Source of the DNA: JABWBR01 sp036741235
Lineage (GTDB): Bacteria; Bacteroidota; Bacteroidia; Chitinophagales; Saprospiraceae
Assembly: GCA_036741235.1 (NCBI GenBank)
Contig: DAINSQ010000210.1
Coordinates: 1 to 7,291 of the forward strand
Length of the DNA stretch: 7,291 nucleotides
Direction: 5' to 3'
A program made the translations under genes and the position numbers. The notes beneath the pieces are model-generated. The model did no database searches. It was not told where the DNA came from and saw only the letters and a program-made list of their open reading frames with translations. Of this stretch, positions 1 to 6,021 are shown one piece after another (the first letter of the stretch is position 1; each line of letters begins with the position of its first letter).

Positions 1-93
1 CGTGCAGTTTTAGCGCATGTTTTATACCACACGCCGTCAGGTTATCCCGACCTGTCGGTACCGGACAAGTTGGTCATAACTTTTCCGCCATAG
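1..93 (+). CDS. Possible 3' end of a plus-strand gene (partial)
   Basis: Frame 1 is open from the window edge for 30 codons to a TAG stop at 91-93. It would encode a tail ending in HTPSGYPDLSVPDKLVITFPP-like residues (split here as HTPSGYPDLS then VPDKLVITFPP). The composition looks protein-like, and a GC-rich hairpin begins immediately after the stop (96-112), as expected at a gene end. The product is not recognised. Against the call, frame 3 is also open across this stretch and 30 codons is short, so it could be chance. If real, this gene converges on the YceI gene at 183-821. Confidence 0.3.
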   Translation, partial: RAVLAHVLYHTPSGYPDLSVPDKLVITFPP

Positions 94-112
94 CGCCCCG
101 CTTTTGGCGGGG
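85..112. terminator. GC-rich hairpin(s) between convergent ends
   Basis: CCCCGC (96-101) pairs with GCGGGG (107-112) around a TTTTG loop. An alternative, mutually exclusive stem pairs CCGCCA (85-90) with TGGCGG (105-110). The hairpin lies between the possible plus-strand gene end at 93 and the minus-strand YceI gene end at 183. No clear T-run follows on either strand, so it is not a canonical intrinsic terminator. Confidence 0.4.
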
Positions 113-182
113 TTCGTGCCCGAGCTCTGGTCATGCACAAACCTGGCGGCGCTGACTAAAATTAACAACCACGGAGCTTCCC

Positions 183-821
183 TCATTCCTTCACCGCAAG
201 TGTCAAGTCGAGGTGGATAACAATTTCATTATTCACCTTGATCATCCCGAAAAGGGGCTGAGGCGGCGTGAGGCCGAAGTCGGTCATTTTCAGTTTTTTG
301 GAACTGCGGAAGCGGAAACGCTGGTCGCCGATTTTTTGGGCTGACACATCGAGATTAACCGCTCTTCCTACGCCGGCAATCGTAATGGTGGTATGGGCTT
401 GCATATACGATTCGCCCTTGCCCTGTTCCATCTGCAAAGTAGCCATTCGGCTCACCTCGTCGAGATCGATTTTGATTTGGGGGAACTCGTCGGCGCGCAG
501 GGTATTGTACATATCCTGGTTGATGGGCTTTTTGCCGCAATCGAGTTTTTTGGTAGTAAGAGCAAGCGTAGTACCTTGAAAATCGGCTGTTGCCCGCTCG
601 GTATCTACTACCAGCATAGCTTTTCGTTCTGTAAAAGTTTCTTTACACACACACTTAAACGTATTGATATTGCTGGAGCCGTCGATAGCCAGCTTGCTCG
701 ATTCTTCGATTCTTACCGAAAAAGTTTTGGTGACATTACTTTTTGTGTTTACAAACGCCAGGCTGGCGGCTGAACAATACAAAAGAATCCCTGGCAATAA
801 GCGTTTGGTTAGTCGTTTCAT
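183..821 (-). CDS. YceI family protein, cysteine-containing paralog (212 aa)
   Basis: Probable periplasmic lipid-binding protein of the YceI family, whose members form a lipocalin-like beta-barrel that holds polyisoprenoid or quinone-like molecules. Residues 1 to about 23 form a basic then hydrophobic signal peptide. The YceI N-terminal signature is seen as GSSNINTFKCVC (about 48-59), and the C-terminal signature as SKKLKMTDFGLTPPQPLFG (about 174-192), followed by a final beta-strand. Three cysteines fall in the mature part (C57, C59, C95). The other YceI protein in the window (2456-3040) has none but shares the KKLKMTDFG block, so the two are diverged paralogs. The gene lies 160 bp downstream of the barrel gene on the same strand, beyond a terminator-like hairpin, which suggests partly separate transcription. 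The ATG at 821 is preceded by no clear Shine-Dalgarno sequence. The family call is firm; the ligand and the role of the cysteines are unknown. Confidence 0.93.
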   Translation of the reverse strand: MKRLTKRLLPGILLYCSAASLAFVNTKSNVTKTFSVRIEESSKLAIDGSSNINTFKCVCKETFTERKAMLVVDTERATADFQGTTLALTTKKLDCGKKPINQDMYNTLRADEFPQIKIDLDEVSRMATLQMEQGKGESYMQAHTTITIAGVGRAVNLDVSAQKIGDQRFRFRSSKKLKMTDFGLTPPQPLFGMIKVNNEIVIHLDLTLAVKE

Positions 822-863
822 TGCAATTATTGTGTGATTAATATGAATATGATGTTATGCAAC

Positions 864-892
864 CAAATTCAAAATGCGTTACAAAAAAACAA
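864..892 (-). promoter_or_regulatory. Weak candidate Bacteroidota promoter for the left YceI gene
   Basis: On the minus strand TGAATTTG (864-871) matches the TAnnTTTG -7 consensus at all but one fixed position. A TTG (890-892) lies 18 bp further upstream, in the range for a -33 element. The implied transcription start is near 858-860, giving a leader of about 38 nt to the ATG at 821. With one mismatch in an AT-rich stretch, chance occurrence is possible. Confidence 0.35.
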
Positions 893-910
893 TACTTTCC
901 TATAATGAAA

Positions 911-947
911 ACAAGTCATCCCGAGTCAAAGATTCGGGATGACCTGT
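911..947 (-). terminator. Strong hairpin terminator after the barrel gene
   Basis: The inverted repeat pairs 915-927 (GTCATCCCGAGTC) with 931-943 (GATTCGGGATGAC) around a 3-nt loop. One of 13 positions is non-Watson-Crick. Beyond one mismatched pair, ACA (911-913) can also pair with TGT (945-947). Read on the minus strand, the stem is followed by TTGTTTTCATT, a fair U-rich tract. It lies about 35 nt past the barrel stop at 982, so it probably terminates that transcript. The GTCATCCCGA/TCGGGATGAC arms also look like a dispersed palindromic repeat, so it may be a repeat reused as a terminator. Confidence 0.7.
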
Positions 948-981
948 AAAAATTTAATGCCAGAAGCGATTTCCTTTGTAA

Positions 982-2397
982 TTAGAATCCAACTACTGCT
1001 TCTACTACGAAGCCGTTAAATTTACCTTCGTTGCGGTAGTCCGTAGTGGGGAAGTCAACATACTCCTGATTTACATATTCGAATTTCAGCAGCAAGTTTT
1101 TGGTCGGGAACCAACCGGCTGCAAAAGCGAGGCGGTTGATAGAGATGTCATTCTGGAATCCTGTCGGGCGACCGGTCATTGATACATAGCGACCGCCTAC
1201 GTATACGCTTTCATTTTTGAAGAAGCGATACAGCAATTCAGCTGACAATTGTGTGAACTCGCGATCGGCGTCTTCTGCGTAAGTTTTGCCTTTGGCAATT
1301 TCATAAGAACCGAAGAATTCGAGGCCTTTGAACTTCACGAACGGGTTGATCATGATGGCGTTGATGCTGTTGGTCAAGCCCGGGTTGAAACGGCCGGAGG
1401 TGAACTGGGCAGCCTGCGTTGTAGCGGTACCATTGGCTTGCAATGCGGGTTCCATCACCAGGAAGTAGTGCGAGCCCGTGCGGTCGCCTGCATACATCGT
1501 ATTTCTTTGAATGCTGCCGTTGTTGTACATAGAAGCCGAGAGGCGGAAGCGGAGGCCGCTTTCCAAAGATTTGTCATAGGCGGCTTTCAGGAAAATGGAA
1601 GGATTTCTCTTGGTGGCTTCTTTGTTAGTACCGGTAGGATCATCGGGATAGTTTTCCACGTTGCCGTTGATCAAACCGGAGGTCATACCAGCCATCAACA
1701 TCAAACCGTTAACCGGGAAAACATATACTTCGCCGCCGATTTCCGTAGAGAAAGCGTCGAGGATGTAGTTTTCAACGAACGGGTTGAAGATAGCGTTACC
1801 GCCGTCGGTGCGACGGAACTGCATGTCGCCGAAGTTGGGCTGGAAGTGGCCGATCTTCACGCGCAGGTACTTGGCAAACCAGTCGGGGTTGCCGAGCATC
1901 GGCAGTTTGTCGATCTGGATGTAGCCGCCTTTTACCCAAAATTCAGAGTGGTGGCGCGAAGACNNNNNNNNNNNNNNNNNNNNNNNNNNNNNNNNNNNNN
2001 NNNNNNNNNNAACCCGGATACCGTCTTCGATCTGGAAGTCGAGGTTCAGGTTGGCCATGGCCAGGTTGAAGCCGTTCAACGGAGCAGAAGTAGAGTCTTC
2101 CTTGGCAACTACCCCATAAAGAAAGTTTTTGTTGGTAGCGTTGGTACCTGATACAGGCACATAAGTAGGATTGTTTGAGTGGGTCAGCGACTGATAGTCT
2201 TGCGTAAAGCTACCGCCGATGCGAATTTTGAAACCTGTATATTCCGGTTGGTCTGCCGATTTGGAGGGTTCAAAAATGTTAATCGCGTCTTTGTCCCATC
2301 CGCGGAAATATTGAAGTTCAGGTTGTTGTGCGAAAGCCTGAGTGAAGAGGATAGAAAATACGAATCCTGCAATCACTTTCAGTAAAGCCGTTCTCAT
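982..2397 (-). CDS. Outer-membrane porin-like beta-barrel protein (about 471 aa, internal assembly gap)
   Basis: Predicted outer-membrane barrel. A signal peptide with cleavage after AFA (about residue 23) is followed by a mature protein of alternating polar and aromatic strands, with repeated short G-x-R/K-F/Y/V segments and a C-terminal VVEAVVGF that ends in phenylalanine, as barrel proteins typically do. Recognisable stretches include FKIRIGGSFTQDYQS (about 56-70), NLNLDFQIEDGIRV (about 116-129), SSRHHSEFWVKGGYIQIDKL (about 146-165) and LRVKIGHFQPNFGDMQFRRT. The overall look is that of phosphate-selective-porin/DcaP-like barrels, but I cannot assign a substrate. About 16 residues (130-145) are lost in an N run; both flanks stay in one frame. 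The gene begins 58 bp after the upstream YceI gene on the same strand with no clear promoter between them, so co-transcription is likely. A strong hairpin follows it. Confidence 0.8.
   Translation of the reverse strand: MRTALLKVIAGFVFSILFTQAFAQQPELQYFRGWDKDAINIFEPSKSADQPEYTGFKIRIGGSFTQDYQSLTHSNNPTYVPVSGTNATNKNFLYGVVAKEDSTSAPLNGFNLAMANLNLDFQIEDGIRVXXXXXXXXXXXXXXXXSSRHHSEFWVKGGYIQIDKLPMLGNPDWFAKYLRVKIGHFQPNFGDMQFRRTDGGNAIFNPFVENYILDAFSTEIGGEVYVFPVNGLMLMAGMTSGLINGNVENYPDDPTGTNKEATKRNPSIFLKAAYDKSLESGLRFRLSASMYNNGSIQRNTMYAGDRTGSHYFLVMEPALQANGTATTQAAQFTSGRFNPGLTNSINAIMINPFVKFKGLEFFGSYEIAKGKTYAEDADREFTQLSAELLYRFFKNESVYVGGRYVSMTGRPTGFQNDISINRLAFAAGWFPTKNLLLKFEYVNQEYVDFPTTDYRNEGKFNGFVVEAVVGF
1964..2010. 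other. Assembly gap of 47 N inside the barrel gene
   Basis: The gap removes the coding sequence between the GIRV and SSRHH segments. With 47 N plus one known base the reading frame continues, so the length is consistent with the true gap but may be an assembler estimate. It should not be read as a biological break in the gene. Confidence 0.98.
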
Positions 2398-2455
2398 ACC
2401 ATTAGTATTTAGGTGAAAAATTAAGTTTCTATGAAAAGTGAGTGTAATGCGCTGA

Positions 2456-3040
2456 CTAGCTGCCGCTGGTTTTGCCCAGTGTTACGGCAAATTTGATCGT
2501 TACTTCGTCGCCGGTTTTCATGGTGCCCATCAGCGCGGTAGGCGGCTGGATACCGAAATCGGTCATTTTGAGTTTCTTGCTGCCTTCAAATTTCACGCTG
2601 CCATCGGCGGCAACTTTGCCGGTTACGGTAAGGTCAACGCTTTTTGTTGCGCCGGCAATAGTGAGGTTGCCGGTAGCGTTTATGGCGTAGCTGTCGCCGG
2701 TTTTATTCAGCGAATTTACTTTTGCGAGTTTGAAACTGATGTTCGGATGTTTGTCAGATTTCAGCGCGTCGTACGTCTTCTTGTCCATGATGGAACCTTT
2801 CGGGCTCTTGATCGAGGTGACGGGGATTTCAACGCTGAGGCTCTTGATGCCCTTCAACACGCCGGCCTCCAGTTGGATGTCGCCGCCGGCCTTCACTGTG
2901 TTAACTTTTGACTCCCAGTCGTGAAGGTTCGAAGTACCCTGAATCGCCATTTGCTTGTCCTTGATCTCGTACTGAGCCTGTACGCCGACGCTAACCATCA
3001 TGAGCGCCATAATCAGGAAAGATGTCCAATGCTTTTTCAT
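2456..3040 (-). CDS. YceI family protein, cysteine-free paralog (194 aa)
   Basis: Periplasmic YceI-family lipid-binding protein. A classical signal peptide (MKK, then a hydrophobic core) ends in VQA before QYE, giving cleavage near residue 22. The N-terminal signature GTSNLHDWES (about 35-44) and C-terminal SKKLKMTDFGIQPPTALMG (about 154-172) are both typical of the family. In between lie IKSPKGSIMDKKTYDALK and the LTIAG strand (about 126-130), also shared with the paralog at 183-821. There are no cysteines. The length is usual for the family. It is the first gene of the apparent YceI-barrel transcription unit, with a candidate -7 box and a CRP/FNR-like dyad in the 200 bp upstream. The adjacent barrel suggests these proteins cooperate at the envelope, perhaps in uptake or handling of a hydrophobic compound. 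That pairing is inference. Confidence 0.95.
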   Translation of the reverse strand: MKKHWTSFLIMALMMVSVGVQAQYEIKDKQMAIQGTSNLHDWESKVNTVKAGGDIQLEAGVLKGIKSLSVEIPVTSIKSPKGSIMDKKTYDALKSDKHPNISFKLAKVNSLNKTGDSYAINATGNLTIAGATKSVDLTVTGKVAADGSVKFEGSKKLKMTDFGIQPPTALMGTMKTGDEVTIKFAVTLGKTSGS

Positions 3041-3063
3041 TGTCTTAACAATTGATTATGGCA

Positions 3064-3071
3064 CAAATCTA
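3064..3071 (-). promoter_or_regulatory. Candidate -7 element of the YceI-barrel promoter
   Basis: On the minus strand TAGATTTG matches the Bacteroidota TAnnTTTG -7 consensus exactly. It implies a start near 3060 and a leader of about 20 nt before the ATG at 3040. The nearest TTTG upstream is 27 bp away (3099-3102), too far for a standard -33 box. The promoter may therefore depend on an activator, which fits the CRP/FNR-like dyad further upstream. Confidence 0.5.
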
Positions 3072-3112
3072 AGCCGCCCAGCCCCTCTATGGGAATGACA
3101 AAAGGACAGTCG

Positions 3113-3134
3113 TTTAGTGATCTTTATCACAAAA
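3113..3134. promoter_or_regulatory. CRP/FNR-family operator-like dyad
   Basis: A near-perfect inverted repeat has arms TTTAGTGAT (3113-3121) and ATCACAAAA (3126-3134), with 8 of 9 positions complementary around the 4-nt spacer CTTT. The core reads AGTGA-N6-TCACA, one base from the CRP consensus TGTGA-N6-TCACA. The outer geometry is the 5-4-5 arrangement used by FNR/DNR/HcpR-type regulators. Its centre (3123.5) lies about 63 bp upstream of the start predicted from the -7 box, close to the class I activator position. The only gene it could serve at close range is the YceI gene at 2456-3040. Confidence 0.55.
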
Positions 3135-3170
3135 GGGGTAATAAAAGTCACTGTTGGAAAGGAGTCGGAT

Positions 3171-3194
3171 TTGGTTATTGGGTTATTTGAGGAT
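3171..3194. repeat. Imperfect 8-bp tandem repeat, three units
   Basis: Units TTGGTTAT, TGGGTTAT and TTGAGGAT run head to tail in the gap between the permease end and the operator region. Units 1 and 2 differ by one base; unit 3 is more diverged. It resembles the other short-unit repeats at 5977-6004 and 7191-7250. Confidence 0.4.
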
Positions 3195-3212
3195 TAAGAG
3201 TGCATGCTCATT

Positions 3213-3238
3213 TAAAAATAAATTAACGGCAAGAGCCG
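3213..3238 (-). terminator. Weak intrinsic terminator after the permease gene
   Basis: On the minus strand CGGC pairs with GCCG (3235-3238 with 3227-3230) around a TCTT loop, with two possible G-U pairs extending the stem. A T-rich stretch follows (complement of 3213-3226). It begins only a few bases past the stop at 3241. The stem is short, so efficiency is uncertain. Confidence 0.45.
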
Positions 3239-3240
3239 CC

Positions 3241-4536
3241 TTACTTGAACCGGATTGCCTTCACGGGACTGATGCGGGTAACCAGATAAGAGGGAATAAC
3301 CAGGAAAGAAAGGGTGATCAGCAGCGTGCCGGCGTTGATCAGCAACAAGGCGGAAAACTGCAAATCGATAGGCGCTACGGAAAGGTAATAATTGGCCTCG
3401 TCAAGTTTGATCAGTTCGAAGCGGTCTTGCATCAGGCAGAGTCCGATGCCGATAAGATTGCCCCAAAACAAGCCGACGAGGATAATATAGCCGGCGTAAT
3501 ACAAAAAAATCTTGCGGATACTCCAGTTGGTGCTGCCCATAGCTTTGAGCATGCCGATCATATTGGTGCGCTCGAGGATCAGGATAAGGAGGGCCGTAAC
3601 CATATTAATAATAGCCACAATCACCATCAGCGCGAGGATGACCACCTCGTTGATATTCTGGAGTTCTAGCCATTCGAATATTTCGGGAAACTTGTCGCGG
3701 ATAGTTTCGGCGTACAGGTCGGTGGGCAATTGTTCGAAATAAATATATTCATTCAAAATCTGTAGGTCGTCAATATCGTCGATAAAAACTTCAAAGCCGC
3801 TGACCTCATCGGGTTTCCATCCCAATATCTGTTGCACCTGGCGAATATCTACCAGCGCAAATTTGCGGTCGTACTCCTCCAGGCCGGTTTTGTAAATGCC
3901 GCTCACTGTAAACCGGCGCCTTACCTGCTCGCCGCGCTCCACAAAGTGAATGATAAAACGGTCGCCAACATCCACCTTCAGGCGGTCGGCGGTTTGCTGC
4001 GAGATGAGAATTTCCTGGGAGGCTGTTGTGTCAGACAGTTCGATGGGGCGGCCCTTTTGGATAAAGCGCTGCATAAACTGCCAATCGAAATCGCTGCCTA
4101 CGCCTTTGAGGATAATACCTTCAATCTCTTTTTTTGATTTGATAATGCCGGGTTTGATGGCGTACACCTGAATGTGGTGGATGCCGCCTTTGGTATCTTT
4201 TTCGCGTTCCCATTCGTATCCCCAAATATCTCGGGTTTCGATGTAGGTAACTTTGCGCAGCGTGTCGAGCGATGGATAAAAAGGTTGTTGTTTGCTGATG
4301 GGGTATATTTCGAGCAGCGAGCGGTTGATATCGGGGTCGGTGATGTGAATATGCCCCCAAAAGCCGAAGATTTTACTGCTGATCTCGCGTTTAAATCCTG
4401 TAATCAAGGCCGTTGATACGATCATCACCGCCACGCTCAGCGCCACCGCTATCACCGCAATGCGAATGATGAGCCGCGAGAACGACCACTGCCCGGCCCG
4501 GGCAACTTTGCGCGCTATGAAGTATTCGAAGTTCAT
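3241..4536 (-). CDS. FtsX-domain ABC transporter permease, LolC/LolE type (431 aa)
   Basis: Inner-membrane subunit of a MacB/LolCDE-class ABC system; family members with this layout extract lipoproteins from the inner membrane or transmit mechanical signals. One transmembrane helix lies near the N-terminus (about 22-46). A long periplasmic MacB-like core domain follows (about 47-295, including the EILISQQTADRL and GDRFIIHF segments). Three C-terminal helices form the FtsX domain (about 298-322, 343-368, 393-418). The cytoplasmic coupling segment LERTNMIGMLKAMGSTNWSI (about 321-340) and the C-terminal RISPVKAIRFK are family hallmarks. Length and topology (1+3 helices) fit LolC/E. No ATPase gene is adjacent, so the LolD-like partner must be encoded elsewhere. 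The gene is divergent from tyrS with 157 bp between starts. The family is secure; lipoprotein release as the exact role is inferred. Confidence 0.9.
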   Translation of the reverse strand: MNFEYFIARKVARAGQWSFSRLIIRIAVIAVALSVAVMIVSTALITGFKREISSKIFGFWGHIHITDPDINRSLLEIYPISKQQPFYPSLDTLRKVTYIETRDIWGYEWEREKDTKGGIHHIQVYAIKPGIIKSKKEIEGIILKGVGSDFDWQFMQRFIQKGRPIELSDTTASQEILISQQTADRLKVDVGDRFIIHFVERGEQVRRRFTVSGIYKTGLEEYDRKFALVDIRQVQQILGWKPDEVSGFEVFIDDIDDLQILNEYIYFEQLPTDLYAETIRDKFPEIFEWLELQNINEVVILALMVIVAIINMVTALLILILERTNMIGMLKAMGSTNWSIRKIFLYYAGYIILVGLFWGNLIGIGLCLMQDRFELIKLDEANYYLSVAPIDLQFSALLLINAGTLLITLSFLVIPSYLVTRISPVKAIRFK

Positions 4537-4641
4537 ATTGAATCGGCAAGGCGAAGGTAGGGGGTATTTTCTATACCAGCAAAAAATATGAATCAGCGAT
4601 AAAAACTATTAAATAGGTTGGGAACGCCCCCGCCTCTGGCG

Positions 4642-4666
4642 TTGTTCACATAAAATACTATTTTTG
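4642..4666 (+). promoter_or_regulatory. Candidate tyrS promoter
   Basis: TATTTTTG (4659-4666) matches the TAnnTTTG -7 consensus exactly. It would start transcription near 4670, leaving a leader of about 23 nt before the ATG at 4694. A TTG at 4642-4644 lies 14 bp upstream, shorter than the usual spacing for a -33 box, so only the -7 part is convincing. Confidence 0.45.
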
Positions 4667-4693
4667 CGACCTTACAAGCTAACTATCCTTGTT

Positions 4694-5968
4694 ATGAATT
4701 TTATCGAAGAACTGCGCTGGCGGGGTATGCTGCAAGACGTCACTCCCGGGCTCGAAGAAGCCCTGGCTGCCGGTCCGATGACCGGCTACATCGGCTTTGA
4801 CCCCACGGCGCCCTCCCTGACAATCGGCAATTTTGTGCCCATTATGCTGCTGAAACTGTTCCAACGCGCCGGCCACCAGCCTATCGTTTTGATGGGCGGC
4901 GCCACCGGCAGGATTGGCGACCCCTCGGGCAAAGACAAAGAACGCGAGCTGAAATCGTACGACGAACTCGACGCTAACCTGGCCCGCCAGCAGGAGCAAA
5001 TGAAGAAGTTCCTCGACTTCGAAGGCGTACCCAATAAAGCCCAAATCGTTAACAACCTCGATTTTTATAACGAAATGAACGTGCTGCATTTCCTCCGCGA
5101 TGTGGGAAAAACGCTCACGGTCAATTATATGATGTCGAAAGAATCGGTGCAGAAACGCCTCGAAACGGGTATCTCTTATACCGAATTCAGCTACCAATTG
5201 CTGCAGGCCTACGATTTCCAATGCCTGTATAACAAGTACGACTGTCACCTGCAAATGGGCGGCTCCGACCAGTGGGGCAATATTACGGCAGGTACGGAGT
5301 TTATTCGCCGCAACCTGGAGGCCAAAGCCTATGCCCTCACCGCTCCACTGCTCACCAAAGCAGACGGATCAAAGTTCGGCAAGTCGGAGTCGGGCAATAT
5401 ATGGCTCGACCCCCAAATGACTTCGCCCTACAAATTCTACCAATTCTGGATCAATGCCGCCGACGCCGATATGTCGAGGTTTTTCCGCACGTTTACGCTG
5501 CGCAGCCGGCATGAAGTGGAAGCGCTCGAACGCGATCTGGCCGACAACCCACGCGAGTTTAAACGCCTGCTGGCTGAAGAACTCACCAAACGCGTGCATT
5601 CCGACGAAGACTACCAGTCGGTGCTCAAAGTGTCGGAATTGCTCTTCGGCGGCAAAGCCGACAAATCTGCGTTGCTGGAGCTCAGCACAACCGAGTTGGA
5701 TACCGTTGCCCAGGAAATCCCGCATTTCTCAGTCGCCCGCGACTTACTGGCCAACGGCGTCAACGTGGTCGATCTCCTGGCCGAACATACTTCAATAGCC
5801 GCGTCGAAAAGCGAAGCCCGCAAGGCTATCCAGAACAACGCCATTAGTGTAAACAAGGAAAAAATCACCACCCACGAAACGATAGTCTACCACGAAGCCC
5901 TCCTTCACGGCAAGTATCTGATGGTGGAAAATGGAAAGAAAAATAAATTTTTGGTGCTGGCGGGATAA
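4694..5968 (+). CDS. tyrS: Tyrosine--tRNA ligase (TyrRS, 424 aa)
   Basis: Cytoplasmic class I aminoacyl-tRNA synthetase that charges tRNA-Tyr with tyrosine using ATP. The start ATG at 4694 gives MNFIEELRWRGM, the normal N-terminus; an in-frame TTG 30 bp upstream would add an atypical extension and lies in the candidate -7 box. The catalytic domain includes Y32, DPTAP, the HIGH-equivalent TIGN (43-46), GGATGRIGDPSGK (68-80), YQLLQAYD with Y167, Q171 and D174 for tyrosine binding, QMGGSDQWGN (187-196), and the KMSKS loop as KFGKS (227-231). These align with Bacillus stearothermophilus TyrRS with an offset of about two residues. A C-terminal S4-like RNA-binding domain spans about 355-424 (SKSEARKAIQNNAISVN). 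Both histidines of HIGH are replaced here (T and N). It stands alone, divergent from the permease gene. Confidence 0.97.
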   Translation: MNFIEELRWRGMLQDVTPGLEEALAAGPMTGYIGFDPTAPSLTIGNFVPIMLLKLFQRAGHQPIVLMGGATGRIGDPSGKDKERELKSYDELDANLARQQEQMKKFLDFEGVPNKAQIVNNLDFYNEMNVLHFLRDVGKTLTVNYMMSKESVQKRLETGISYTEFSYQLLQAYDFQCLYNKYDCHLQMGGSDQWGNITAGTEFIRRNLEAKAYALTAPLLTKADGSKFGKSESGNIWLDPQMTSPYKFYQFWINAADADMSRFFRTFTLRSRHEVEALERDLADNPREFKRLLAEELTKRVHSDEDYQSVLKVSELLFGGKADKSALLELSTTELDTVAQEIPHFSVARDLLANGVNVVDLLAEHTSIAASKSEARKAIQNNAISVNKEKITTHETIVYHEALLHGKYLMVENGKKNKFLVLAG

Positions 5969-5973
5969 CCCGC
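5960..5973 (+). terminator. Small hairpin with the tyrS stop codon in its loop
   Basis: GCGGG (5960-5964) and CCCGC (5969-5973) pair perfectly around the loop ATAA, which contains the TAA stop (5966-5968). It sits just before a second, longer palindrome. No T-run follows, so termination would rely on both structures together or on Rho. Confidence 0.4.
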
Positions 5974-5976
5974 TGC

Positions 5977-6012
5977 CGGCAGTTGGCTATCGGCAACCGG
6001 CAGCCAACTGCC
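5977..6012. repeat. Heptamer repeat folded into an 11-bp palindrome between convergent genes
   Basis: GGCAGTTGGCT (5978-5988) is the exact reverse complement of AGCCAACTGCC (6002-6012). An inner CGG/CCG stem (5991-5993 with 5997-5999) closes a CAA loop. The same bases read as four 7-bp units, CGGCAGT, TGGCTAT, CGGCAAC and CGGCAGC (5977-6004). It lies between the tyrS stop and the lipoprotein stop at 6022, so it probably works as a two-way transcript end or 3' stabiliser, although no U-tract is present. Confidence 0.7.
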
Positions 6013-6021
6013 CAACTCGCG

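Noticed and set aside
1249..2151. A 300-codon plus-strand open frame opposite the barrel gene
   Set aside because: It is antisense to a protein with a signal peptide and a barrel C-terminus, runs through the N gap, and has no recognisable domain.
3154..3669. A 171-codon plus-strand open frame overlapping the permease 3' end
   Set aside because: It is antisense to the conserved FtsX helices, rich in His/Gln/Asp as expected of a reverse-frame artefact, and shows no family features.
4563..4577. Dyad GGTAT-TTTCT-ATACC between the permease and tyrS as an operator
   Set aside because: Arms of 5 bp in an AT-rich region match no regulator motif I recognise; chance is likely.
4577..4588. A promoter for the permease at the minus-strand TATTTTTTG stretch
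   Set aside because: The spacing within the box is one base too long (TA-N3-TTTG) and no TTG lies at a suitable distance upstream.
4664..4693. TTG at 4664 as the tyrS start
   Set aside because: It would add a non-conserved 10-residue extension and lies within the candidate -7 box; ATG at 4694 gives the usual MNFIEELRWRGM start.
4537..4693. A T-box or other riboswitch upstream of tyrS
   Set aside because: The leader is too short, with no T-box sequence or anti-terminator structure, and the predicted transcript start leaves only about 23 nt.
4679..5254. A 191-codon minus-strand open frame opposite tyrS
   Set aside because: It is the complement of highly conserved TyrRS catalytic sequence and shows no domain of its own.
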